Positions 24,958 to 33,633 of a stretch of 64,000 nucleotides of DNA are shown here, piece after piece. The position numbers were made by a program, and so were the translations under genes. Under the pieces are notes generated by a model, which was not told the origin of the DNA, searched no databases, and saw nothing but the letters and a program-made list of their open reading frames with translations. Source of the DNA: Drouetiella hepatica Uher 2000/2452 (GTDB lineage: Bacteria; Cyanobacteriota; Cyanobacteriia; Elainellales; Elainellaceae); contig JAHHHD010000003.1 in assembly GCA_019359505.1 (NCBI GenBank), positions 244,341 through 308,340 on the forward strand, in the 5' to 3' direction. The stretch's first letter is position 1. Every line of letters starts with the position of its first letter.

Positions 24958-25638
24958 ATGATTATTCTAATCGTTGAGGATGATCCGGCTCAACTTCGAC
25001 CTCTGTGCCTAGCACTATCAAAGTCTGGTCATTTGGTCGATGGCATTGAGGATGCCGAAACCGCACAGGGGTTGCTGACCCACAAAGACTATGACTTGTT
25101 AATTTTAGATTGGATGCTGCCAAAGCTCAGCGGTGTTGCCTTATGCCAACAGTATCGCAGGATGGGAAAATCCTCGCCTGTCTTGATGCTAACCGCTAGA
25201 GATGCAACGATCGATAAAATCTCAGGATTAGATGCAGGAGCTGATGATTATTTGGTGAAGCCCGTGGATCTGAATGAATTGCTGGCGCGAGTGCGGGCAT
25301 TAGGGCGGCGCTCTCCGCAGTGGCATGGCGATCGCCTGGTATTAGGCGATCTCTGTCTAGACTTGACCACCCTAACGCTGGAGCGACACAACACGCAGAT
25401 TCAGCTTTCCAGTCGAGAGTTTCATCTGATGGAGTACCTCATGCGGCGATCGGGTCAGGTTATCCCGCGTGAACGGATTGAGCAAGCCATTTGGGAGTGG
25501 GGAACCGAGCCGGAGAGCAATGCAATGACTGCCCTAGTATGGCGGTTGCGCCAGCGCTTACAGGAGCTAAACGCCAAAGATTGGTTGGAAACAGTCTACG
25601 GAGCGGGTTATTGCCTCAAGCTTCCCAATGAATTGTAA
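24958..25638 (+). CDS. rppA: RppA-like OmpR-family response regulator
   Basis: A 226-residue response regulator. The receiver has the acidic pair EDD (7-9), phospho-acceptor Asp51 (LILDWMLPKLSG), Thr79 and Lys101 (DDYLVKPVD), all intact. The C-terminal winged helix has QLSSREFHLMEYLMRRSGQV and ETVYGAGYCL. Length and the partner kinase fit the cyanobacterial RppA/NrsR group, which in Synechocystis is reported to act in photosynthesis-redox or nickel responses. The ATG at 24958 is preferred over the TTG one codon earlier. The kinase gene starts 25 bases downstream. Confidence 0.88.
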   Translation: MIILIVEDDPAQLRPLCLALSKSGHLVDGIEDAETAQGLLTHKDYDLLILDWMLPKLSGVALCQQYRRMGKSSPVLMLTARDATIDKISGLDAGADDYLVKPVDLNELLARVRALGRRSPQWHGDRLVLGDLCLDLTTLTLERHNTQIQLSSREFHLMEYLMRRSGQVIPRERIEQAIWEWGTEPESNAMTALVWRLRQRLQELNAKDWLETVYGAGYCLKLPNEL

Positions 25639-25663
25639 AGGCATTTCTATAATTTAACCGCCC

Positions 25664-27001
25664 ATGTTTAACCGCAGTCGCCTTAATTTAGCCCACTGGT
25701 TTGCCCTCTCAATGGGCAGTATCTTCACTTTATTCACGGCAGGTCTGTATTATCTGCAAGCAGATGATCAGCTTAATACTTTTGATGAAAATCTATACCA
25801 AAAAACCAAAGTGGCGGCAACCAAGGTGCAGCATCAGCTAGAGCAAGGGCAGTGGCAAGTTAAGCTTCAGCAGGGTACGCCGCGATCGGGACGCGAGGCA
25901 TCGCCACAAAACGAACTCGTCTATGCCCGCTGGTATGATGCAAACGGACGCTTGGTGCAGTTCACCGGACTTCAACCTGTTCCTGAGCAGATTACTCTAA
26001 ACAATCCTGTGTTTCAAACTATTCGAGTGAGTGTTCCCACAGCGTTAGCAGAAGGGTCGCTGAAAGAACTAGAAGAACGATCGCTGCGGCAGTTCACTGT
26101 ACCCGTAAAGCACAATCGAGTTATTATTGGCTACCTGCAAACAGCAACGCCACTTGCGCCATTAGAGGCAGATCTCAGCCGAATGCTGTTGATGTTGACT
26201 CTCGGTGTTCCCATCACATTGGGGGCGATCGGTCTCACCGGATGGGCTTTGGGTGGCATGGCAATGCAGCCGATTCGTCAGTCCTACGATCGCTTGCAGC
26301 GGTTCACTGCCGACGCCTCCCATGAATTACGAACGCCTCTAGCAGCAATTTTGAGCAACGTGCAGGTCGCAATGATGCCAGCCTTTAAGGCGGGTGAGCA
26401 AGCAAGTGAGCAGCAGCAGTGTCTGGCAGAAGTCGAAAAAGCGGCTAAATCTATGGGTGGGCTATTGGACAACCTGCTGTTCCTGGCACGGCATGAGGCA
26501 CCCATGATTACAGCGACATTGAATCAAAAAATTGATACCCTTGACGTACTCTATCCTCTAGTGAATCAGTATCAGAATCGAGCCTTGCAGCAGGAGCGCA
26601 CCTTTACGAGCCATATGCCAAAACAGGCAATATACATAAGGGCAGACACTCAACTGCTACAGCGATCGATCGCCAACTTACTGGATAATGCCTTCAAATA
26701 CACGCCTTCTGGTGGCAGCATTCATCTTCGCTGCCTCACTCAATCTCACCATGCCGTGATTCAAGTTGAAGATAATGGCGTGGGCATTCCAGAACCTGAT
26801 TTGCCCCATATCTTCGATCGCTTTTATCGCGTGGATGTCGCCCGATCGCGTCAGACTGGGGGGTTTGGGTTGGGATTATCGATCGCCCAGCAGATTGTGC
26901 AAGCGCATGGTGGACACATTAAAGTGAGCAGCGTTTTGGGGCAGGGGACAAGATTTCAGATTGAAATCCCCCTTGGCTATGGGCGCAGCAAAGTCAGCTA
27001 G
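25664..27001 (+). CDS. rppB: RppB-like sensor histidine kinase
   Basis: A 445-residue membrane histidine kinase. It opens NRSRLNLAHWFALSMGSIF, a recognisable RppB-type start, with a first membrane helix at about 10-30. An extracytoplasmic sensor region covers about 30-170, and a second helix lies at about 172-198. The H-box ADASHELRTPLAAIL carries His220. The ATPase domain has the N-box LANLLDNAFKYTP, the G1 motif VEDNGVGIP and the G2 motif GFGLGLSIAQ. It is translated from the same transcript as rppA. The signal it senses is not evident here. Confidence 0.92.
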   Translation: MFNRSRLNLAHWFALSMGSIFTLFTAGLYYLQADDQLNTFDENLYQKTKVAATKVQHQLEQGQWQVKLQQGTPRSGREASPQNELVYARWYDANGRLVQFTGLQPVPEQITLNNPVFQTIRVSVPTALAEGSLKELEERSLRQFTVPVKHNRVIIGYLQTATPLAPLEADLSRMLLMLTLGVPITLGAIGLTGWALGGMAMQPIRQSYDRLQRFTADASHELRTPLAAILSNVQVAMMPAFKAGEQASEQQQCLAEVEKAAKSMGGLLDNLLFLARHEAPMITATLNQKIDTLDVLYPLVNQYQNRALQQERTFTSHMPKQAIYIRADTQLLQRSIANLLDNAFKYTPSGGSIHLRCLTQSHHAVIQVEDNGVGIPEPDLPHIFDRFYRVDVARSRQTGGFGLGLSIAQQIVQAHGGHIKVSSVLGQGTRFQIEIPLGYGRSKVS

Positions 27002-27073
27002 CCCGAAAAAATGCCTCCATGGGCTTGCAGGGTGAGCCATTATTCGCAAACGACCTCCCGCAATCGGTTGGCA

Positions 27074-27793
27074 TCATTGAGCAATATTGCCAACCGATTC
27101 ATTGCTGCGAAGATCAAACATATATTGGCGGGCTTCTTGCTGAGTTTCAAAGCCGCCCATAGTAAGGGCTTGAGTACAGGTTTGACTTTGCCGCCAGTAC
27201 TGGAGATAAAAAGTATCAACGTTTTGCCAGATTTCATAGACCCAGCGATGGCTAATGGCTCCGCTGGCTACACGAAAATCTCCTGTCGAGACAGGCTGAC
27301 AAGCTGTATACGCAATTTCGGCAGGACGCTCTATCCCCAACAGATCTGCATTCGATGGAGTCGTCAAAGCAGCGATCGCTACGCTGTTAGATACAACTAT
27401 CTCATCTGGAGCGCCAGATGTAGCTCCAGCCATCCCCATTCTCTCTAGAGTCCCTTCCCAGTTAAAAGAGGACTGAGCAGTCAGAAGCCGAACGCTTTCC
27501 TGAGTTGCTCCTGCCATCACAGTATTGCCCTCACATTGAGAAAAGGGAGTCGTTCCAGCCTGATAGGCAAACAGATCTTGCCGAAGCGCCAACAGCCAGA
27601 TTCGTTCGCTAGGATGAATTTCACTGCCCACCAGCGCTCCCGAAACGCCGATCGCCTGAGACCAGTTTTGACCACACATGGCCTGTTGAAGTTGCGATCG
27701 CCATGCTGCAATCTGATGCACTTCGCTAGAAACGGCAGGAGTTGCAAGTGTTGCCAATACTCCAATGAGTAATCCGCCCAATCTATATTTCAT
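27074..27793 (-). CDS. Exported protein of unknown function
   Basis: A 239-residue protein with a clear Sec signal peptide (MKYRLGGLLIGVLATLA, cleavage near PAVSSE). The mature part has four cysteines spaced for disulfides (QAMCGQNW, FSQCEGN, YTACQPVS and SQTCTQAL), which fits an oxidising periplasm or lumen. I do not recognise the family. It is convergent with rppB; 72 bases separate the stops. The sequence WRQSQTCTQALTMGGFETQQ near the C-terminus is a possible search tag. Confidence 0.7.
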   Translation of the reverse strand: MKYRLGGLLIGVLATLATPAVSSEVHQIAAWRSQLQQAMCGQNWSQAIGVSGALVGSEIHPSERIWLLALRQDLFAYQAGTTPFSQCEGNTVMAGATQESVRLLTAQSSFNWEGTLERMGMAGATSGAPDEIVVSNSVAIAALTTPSNADLLGIERPAEIAYTACQPVSTGDFRVASGAISHRWVYEIWQNVDTFYLQYWRQSQTCTQALTMGGFETQQEARQYMFDLRSNESVGNIAQ

Positions 27794-27912
27794 GCTGAAT
27801 CTCTGTTAGCTATTTCCCTTTGATGACAGAGTGCCCAAGGGACTTACAGAGCTATCAAAATTGGCGCTGTCAGAATTTAGCGCTATCAGAAATCAGCATT
27901 GCCTACTCAGCC

Positions 27913-28710
27913 TTACGGAGTAGAAACTAACGCTGGACGCAGAGTCAACACTTCTACACCCTCGGTGGTGACAGCGATCGTGTGTTCAAACTGGGCAGAC
28001 AGCTTGCGATCTTTCGTCAGCGCTGTCCACTGGTCAGACATCACCTCCACCTCCCAAGTCCCTTCGTTAATCATCGGCTCAATCGTAAACACCATGCCGG
28101 GACGAATCCGCTTGCCTCTGCCCCGAAAGCCGTAGTGAGGAACTTGCGGCGCAGTGTGAAAGATTCGACTTACCCCATGCCCCACAAAATCTTTGACGAC
28201 TGAAAACCCTTGCGCTTCCGCATATTCCTGAATTGCTGCGCCAATATCGCCAATCTTGCCGCCCGGTCTGACGGCGCGGATGCCTCGCCACAGGCACTCT
28301 TCGGTGACTTCGACCAGCTTACGGGCGATCGGTGAAGGCTCTCCCACAAAGAAGGTGCGCGAGGTGTCGCCATGGTAGCCATCGACTAGCGGCGTGACAT
28401 CAATGTTGATAATGTCGCCTTCTTTCAAAATCTGCTTAGCGTTGGGAATGCCATGACAGACCACTTCATTGACGCTAGTACAAATAGACTTTGGAAAAGG
28501 ATTGTTGCCTCCTGCCGGGTAGCCCAGCGGCGCGCTTTTGGCTCCTCGTTTTTGCGTCCAGGCTTCGGCTGCATCATTGAGTTCTAGCGTGCTGACACCA
28601 GGTTTCACCATTGGCTCCAGATAGTCCAATAGTTCGGCAGCCACCTGCCCAGCCTGACGCATTTTCTCAATTTCTCGACTGGATAATAATATGATTTGCT
28701 CGTTATCCAT
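27913..28710 (-). CDS. map: Methionine aminopeptidase type I
   Basis: A 265-residue metalloprotease that removes the initiator methionine. Metal ligands are visible in order: two Asp in NIDVTPLVDGYHGDTSRTFF, the His in GHGVSRIFHTAPQVPHYG, Glu in FTIEPMIN and the last Glu in AQFEHTIAVT. The ATG at 28710 gives the normal start MDNEQIILLSSREIEKMRQ. The longer reading from 28761 adds an unsupported tail. It is convergent with nothing and lies upstream of the exported unknown on the same strand. Confidence 0.95.
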   Translation of the reverse strand: MDNEQIILLSSREIEKMRQAGQVAAELLDYLEPMVKPGVSTLELNDAAEAWTQKRGAKSAPLGYPAGGNNPFPKSICTSVNEVVCHGIPNAKQILKEGDIINIDVTPLVDGYHGDTSRTFFVGEPSPIARKLVEVTEECLWRGIRAVRPGGKIGDIGAAIQEYAEAQGFSVVKDFVGHGVSRIFHTAPQVPHYGFRGRGKRIRPGMVFTIEPMINEGTWEVEVMSDQWTALTKDRKLSAQFEHTIAVTTEGVEVLTLRPALVSTP

Positions 28711-28815
28711 GAATTCCGTGGGATTCCTATAGCTCTTGTGAACTGCACCAACGTACCTCAACTCGTTAGGTACCTCAACTAATTTAGCTCTATTTCAGGG
28801 CTATGATGCGGTTTA

Positions 28816-30729
28816 CTAAAGAGGTGCAATGGTAGCCGTTTCCTGATCTTCTAGATGGCTAGTATGGCTCTCGGATTGGCTAGTGTGGTTGCCAGGGTGC
28901 TGGGCAAGATGGTGCTGGAAGGCATCGCGGGTATGGGCGATCGCCTGTGCCAACACCAGATCCTCTTGAGTTAATAGACCGATGACTCGCTGCGGCTCTT
29001 CGCGGGTAATGACTGGCAGCTGTTGCAGTCCACGGGTCGCCATCCGGGCAATTGCCTCCGTCAACAGCTCATCGGCATGGACAGAAAGCACCTTCGTGGT
29101 GCAAAGCTGCTGAATGGGCTGGCTCAACGTCGCATTCTCGCCGTCCGATTTTGCTCGTGCCAACAGCCGATTAATATCTTGCAGCGTCAAAATCCCCACA
29201 AGCTGCTGATCGTCTCCTACGACCAAAGCACTGCGATCGCGTCGTTCAATCAGGGTTTGGATTGCGGCGGCAAGGGGCAAATCTGCGGATAGCTGTAGCG
29301 GAGCCAAATGCATAGCTTCAGCCACAGTAATATCTGGAATTTCTGAGGGGGCGATCGTCTCAGCCTGTGGCTCCGGCGTGTTGTCAATCACCACCTGCGC
29401 CTGCGGCTGGTCAATTAGCCAAATGCTTAGCCCCACTGCCGTCATTAGGGGCAGCACGATTCGGTAGTCGTGAGTCAGTTCGAACAATAGCAAAATCGAG
29501 GTCAGGGGGGCACGGACGCTAGCTGCCAAGACTGCCGCCATGCCCACCATGGCGTAAGCCGGAGGCGAGGCAATGTAGTCATGCAGCATCGGGAGCGCGA
29601 GCGCCAATACCTTGCCATACATCGCTCCCAGAGATGCGCCTAAAAACAGCGCTGGGGCAAACACGCCGCCCACAAAACCGCTGCCAAAGCTCAGCGCCGT
29701 CATCAGCAGCTTCATGACCAGCAGGGAGACCACTAGCGGTAGGGGAAACTGCACGTCTTGCAGCATCGACTCAACGGTTTCGTAACCCACTCCCAAAATC
29801 TGCGGCAGCCACAGCGCCACAATACCCAGACATAGCCCTCCCATAACCGGATGGAAAGGTCGCGGAATTGTTGCCAACCAGCGAAACCCCGCTATCTCAC
29901 CCTGAAAGCAGCGCTGAGAAAACTTCAGCGATCGCACGTACAGCAGCGAAACCCCGCCAGCTGAAAGCCCCAGCCCCACATACAGCGGCAGCTCCATCAA
30001 GCTCCGCACCTCGTAGGCAGGTAGGGCAAAGGCGGGCTGAGAGCCTAACCCAATTTGGGCGATCCATGCCGCCACTACTGCTGAGAGCAAAACTGCGCTC
30101 GCCGCCGAAGCTGCAAAGGTTGTGCGAGACACTACTTCTAGGGCAAAGAATACCCCGGCGATCGGCGCATTGAACCCTGCCGCCAGACCTGCTGCCGCCC
30201 CAGCGCTCAGCAACAGCCGCCGTCGCTCTTGTGACACCTGCAACGCCTTGCCTAACAGCAGGCTAAAGTACGCGCCGATTTCCACGCTAGGTCCTTCAGG
30301 CCCCAAAGATGCACCGCTACCCAGCGAAATCGAAGCAGCCACCATCTTCGTTACAGGATTGAGCAGCATCACCTCACGGTTGCCTTGCACCACCTCCATA
30401 AGCTTTGCCAGCCCAGGTCCAAAGTCCTGCATCCACCAGCGCAATAGCCCAATCAGCACCCCGCCCACCAGAGGGATGAGTGCCAGTGTCCAATGCCCCC
30501 AAGGCGAAAAAAAGCTAGAAACCTCCCCAAACATCAAGCCATGAATAAAATGAATCAGCGTCCGAAACAGCACTACTCCTGCACCCGCACCCATGCCAAT
30601 TAGAACCGCCAATAGCAGCAGCGTCGTTTCAGGTTTGGGCTTAACTCGGCTGAGCAGATCGACAACCGATTCGGCAGGGAGCGATCGCTCCAATGGCATC
30701 TGATCTTGGGATTCAGAGGTCAGTTTCAT
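28816..30729 (-). CDS. ClC-type chloride channel/antiporter with CBS domains
   Basis: A 637-residue membrane protein. The ClC core (about 40-430) carries the anion filter motif GSGASLGPEGPSVEIG, where the Glu of GPEGP is the gating glutamate, and NAPIAGVFFALEVV with a candidate proton Glu. About 10-12 membrane helices are predicted by eye. The C-terminal cytoplasmic part has two CBS motifs, VAEAMHLAPLQLSAD... with SALVVGDDQQLVGILTLQDI, then TTKVLSVHADELLTEAI with QRVIGLLTQEDL. They suggest nucleotide-responsive gating. The ATG at 30729 is favoured; an upstream TTG reading adds 13 residues. Confidence 0.93.
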   Translation of the reverse strand: MKLTSESQDQMPLERSLPAESVVDLLSRVKPKPETTLLLLAVLIGMGAGAGVVLFRTLIHFIHGLMFGEVSSFFSPWGHWTLALIPLVGGVLIGLLRWWMQDFGPGLAKLMEVVQGNREVMLLNPVTKMVAASISLGSGASLGPEGPSVEIGAYFSLLLGKALQVSQERRRLLLSAGAAAGLAAGFNAPIAGVFFALEVVSRTTFAASAASAVLLSAVVAAWIAQIGLGSQPAFALPAYEVRSLMELPLYVGLGLSAGGVSLLYVRSLKFSQRCFQGEIAGFRWLATIPRPFHPVMGGLCLGIVALWLPQILGVGYETVESMLQDVQFPLPLVVSLLVMKLLMTALSFGSGFVGGVFAPALFLGASLGAMYGKVLALALPMLHDYIASPPAYAMVGMAAVLAASVRAPLTSILLLFELTHDYRIVLPLMTAVGLSIWLIDQPQAQVVIDNTPEPQAETIAPSEIPDITVAEAMHLAPLQLSADLPLAAAIQTLIERRDRSALVVGDDQQLVGILTLQDINRLLARAKSDGENATLSQPIQQLCTTKVLSVHADELLTEAIARMATRGLQQLPVITREEPQRVIGLLTQEDLVLAQAIAHTRDAFQHHLAQHPGNHTSQSESHTSHLEDQETATIAPL

Positions 30730-31387
30730 TCGTTGGGCAAAGGCAGAGCTAGATGACTGACAAAACAATTGGGCAGGATTGGCTAAGGCATTGACGCAGG
30801 GTTAATCCACAGGAGGGTGCTTACCCTCCTCAAGCGTGACTGTAGCCCTACATCTGGAAGAACCACACATCTGTAAGCAGGCAGATGAAGACATCCTACA
30901 GCCATTCTGGGGGATAGGAGGGGAGGTTGAGTCCCTTCTCTTAACCGCCATGAACCAATCTCAGCTACAGAAGATGAAGACACCGAGAGTTTCAGTTTGT
31001 TTCTCTATTGTGCGTGATGCCAAGGCAGAATTGGAGAAGTTTTCCTTACCAGATCCCCAACAGACAGCGCCCTGCCCAGCGAGAAATTCGAGAGCAATCT
31101 TCTGAGTAGGCGTACTGAATCTCAGGGATAAATGATTGTGAGAGAGGCGCTCTGTGATCCTCTCTCACAATCATTTATGCGCTGCTGAATTCTGGGACAA
31201 AGCCATTCGAGCCGCCCTAGCCCTCTCCCAAAAGGAGAGGGAACAAAGATTTCGGCTCCCTTCTTCTCAGGGAGAAGAGCTGGGGATGAGGGCAACTTAT
31301 CCCGATATTAAGCAATGCCGCATTCATCCCCCGATCGCGCAATGCCTCAGAGCATGGGGAACAGGCAGAGAGTTGGCTAGCGATCGT
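30730..31387. other. Intergenic region with repeats, no gene accepted
   Basis: About 660 bases. It holds a palindrome (31129-31178: ATAAATGATTGTGAGAGAGG with its complement) beside GGCG..TGCTGAAT ends like family B. It also holds a CCCTCTCCCAAAAGGAGAGG / CTCAGGGAGAAGAGCTGGGG stretch (about 31210-31298), a repeat type common between cyanobacterial genes. Short open frames exist but have no recognisable sequence. Confidence 0.5.
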
Positions 31388-32653
31388 TCAATTTCTAGTA
31401 TCTGTGACACGCCAACTCAGCTTCAAGTTGAGCCAGAAATTCCAAAAGGTCACAGCCATAATCGCGATCAGGTTCGCCAGATAGCGGTTGATTCCCAGCA
31501 CGTTGTACAGCATATTGAGCAGCAAAACGTTGAGGATGAGTCCTGCCAGACAAACCATATTGAACTTCAGAAATCGGCGAATCCGCTTGCGCTTCCCCTT
31601 CTGTTGACCGGAGATGTCGCCGAATGTCCAAGCATCGTTCCATGTGAAGTTGTTGACAATGGCTACCTCAGAGGCAATGATTTTGCTACGAGTCAACCCC
31701 CAGCCCAGACTGGATGGATCGCTCAGCAGATAGAAGACCGCCATATCGACAAACACGCCGCTCAGTCCGACCAAGCCAAACCGAATAAAACGCTGCCAAG
31801 GAATCTGTTCTCCCAAGCTGCCAAAGCGACTATGCGCCCCGCTGAAGCGCAGCCTGACGAGGTGCATCAGGTACTCAATATATTGCTTCCAAGTAACCTT
31901 ACTTTCTCCTTCCTGACGCTCTTGAAACACATATCCGACTTCGGCAACTTCCTCAACATTGCCGCGCCCTAACACCTCTAGCAAAATCTTGTAGCCCAGC
32001 GGATTGAGCGTGCATCCAGCAATTGCCTCCCGGCGCACCATAAAGTAGCCGCTCATGGGGTCAGAAACTCTCCCGACGACACTGGGCAACACAATCAAGC
32101 CCAACGTTTGGGCACCTCGTGATAAGAAGCGACGGGTTGGACTCCAGTCACTCACGCCACCACCCTCTGAGTTGCGACTGGCAACGGCTAAGTCAGCGCC
32201 CTGATCGATCGCCCTGAGCAAATTCAGCAGCACCTCTGGCGGATGCTGTAAATCTCCATCAATTACGCCTAGCACTTCGCCCCGTGCCGCCTGCCAACCG
32301 CGAATGACTGCCGTGGACAAACCCCGTTCTTCTTGCCGCCGCATCACGCGCAGATGCGGGTAGTCCGTCATGAGGTTTTGTGCTAGTTCCCAAGTGCGAT
32401 CGGGACTATCATCATCAACTACGATCAGCTCATAGGCGTTAGGCAGCGCAGCATCCAGCAAATTTGAGAGTTTTGCAGCGATCGCTCCAATATTTTTGCC
32501 TTCGTTATAGGTTGGGATGATGAGCGAAAGTCTGATGTTAGGTTGCAGTTGCCCCAGCGGAGGTTGATCAGCTCCAGAGCGCATTCCCGTCAAATCTGGA
32601 ATGAGTAGTGCTCCTGAAGGCACCACCAGCAATGCTTTTTCAGAACCCGTCAT
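31388..32653 (-). CDS. Family 2 glycosyltransferase fused to GtrA-like membrane domain
   Basis: A 421-residue fusion. Residues about 43-275 are a DPM1-like GT2 domain with LSLIIPTYNEGKNIG, the nucleotide-binding VVDDDSPDRTW, the DGDLQHPPEVL acidic motif and a late SDPMSGYFMVRR. Residues about 285-415 are a GtrA-like domain with four membrane helices, beginning FIRFGLVGLSGVFVDMAVFYLL. The pair is typical of enzymes that transfer sugar to a polyprenyl phosphate and help flip or deliver it. The first 40 residues are poorly conserved-looking, so the true start may be later. It faces the GT39-like gene across a large intergenic gap. Confidence 0.9.
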   Translation of the reverse strand: MTGSEKALLVVPSGALLIPDLTGMRSGADQPPLGQLQPNIRLSLIIPTYNEGKNIGAIAAKLSNLLDAALPNAYELIVVDDDSPDRTWELAQNLMTDYPHLRVMRRQEERGLSTAVIRGWQAARGEVLGVIDGDLQHPPEVLLNLLRAIDQGADLAVASRNSEGGGVSDWSPTRRFLSRGAQTLGLIVLPSVVGRVSDPMSGYFMVRREAIAGCTLNPLGYKILLEVLGRGNVEEVAEVGYVFQERQEGESKVTWKQYIEYLMHLVRLRFSGAHSRFGSLGEQIPWQRFIRFGLVGLSGVFVDMAVFYLLSDPSSLGWGLTRSKIIASEVAIVNNFTWNDAWTFGDISGQQKGKRKRIRRFLKFNMVCLAGLILNVLLLNMLYNVLGINRYLANLIAIMAVTFWNFWLNLKLSWRVTDTRN

Positions 32654-33633
32654 AATAGTTATATCCGTGTAGTTATATTGATAGTGTGAAGGGTTGCGAA
32701 AGCCAAAGGTCTTGCTGAGGCGGATAAAACTCTAGCCTTCGATCGGCAGCTTCAGTGAACTAAGCTCTGTTCGGTATTCAGATTACTGGCTGGATGCAAA
32801 GTCCAAGCAATTTCATCCTAAGGAGTAGGGCTATCCTTTACAACCTTCGACATAATCGATAAAGGTCTGTATAAAGAGAGAGATTTGCTAAAGACAGAGT
32901 GTCTTCTGTAATACCGATACAGTTCTATCATCTGTTTGCAACTTACTTATCTCTAGCCATGACACTTTAGACAAAACTAATTATTGAGCTGCCTTTGTGA
33001 AATGCCAATAAATCTATTTGATGTTTTACAGCTGGAACAAAGTGCTGCTTGCTATTCTCATATAGGCATCTGGCAGGGTGGAACAACTGATAGAAATTTA
33101 TTTTGATGCTAATACCAATTTTATATAAAGCTACATAAAATACGAGGGCTGAAACCCCTGCCAGTCAAAGAGATTATTCTGTGTAGCCTCATAGAAAATT
33201 GGTATAAGTGTATTTCAATATACATCCGACTTCTACCTGAATAAGCTTCTGTACCCAGAGATGAGCAAATCAAGCCAGAATCTTAATTATTCATTGAGAG
33301 TATTACCTAGAAATTCTTATTTCTCAAAAGATTTTGAGAAGCTTATTAGAAGATTAAGTGACTTACGCAAGATTTGTTGAGCAGCCGCTCAAGGCATAGG
33401 TATGAGAATAAATCGGTTCCAGGACTGAGCTATTGTATCTATTGAATGTAAGAAAATATGACGATTAATTTATTTTGAAAGTTAAGCGACCAGCTTATCT
33501 AAGTAAATTTTAAGGTGAGCCTACTAGACTATTGAGTCTAGTACCTGAAGCCACCAAATACTTAATAAATGTTTAATTTGAAAGTTTAATCAACTCCAAT
33601 TAGAAGTTGCTTTATTGTCGGGGAGATAACATT
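32654..33633. other. Long AT-rich intergenic region between divergent genes
   Basis: About 980 bases between two glycosyltransferase genes transcribed outward. It carries the MITE at 33112-33205. A single GACTTACGCA end (about 33360), which matches the end of the element at 53929, marks a possible remnant. No gene is supported. The promoters of both neighbours should be inside. Confidence 0.5.
33112..33205. mobile_element. MITE with TA-like target ends (ATACCAATTTT family)
   Basis: The 24-bp ends ATACCAATTTTATATAAAGC.. (33112-33135) and ..AGAAAATTGGTAT (33182-33205) are inverted repeats with 20 of 24 positions matching by eye. A 46-base core holds GGGCTGAAACCCC. The TA|CCAATTTT...AAAATTGG|TA layout fits non-autonomous elements of IS630-type transposases, which is inference. 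Confidence 0.65.

Noticed and set aside
30836..31105. Open frame of 89 codons between the ClC and GT2 genes
   Set aside because: No recognisable motif, and surrounded by repeat sequence.
31154..31972. Plus-strand open frame of 272 codons opposite the GT2-GtrA gene
   Set aside because: Most of it is antisense to a well-supported gene and the rest covers intergenic repeats.
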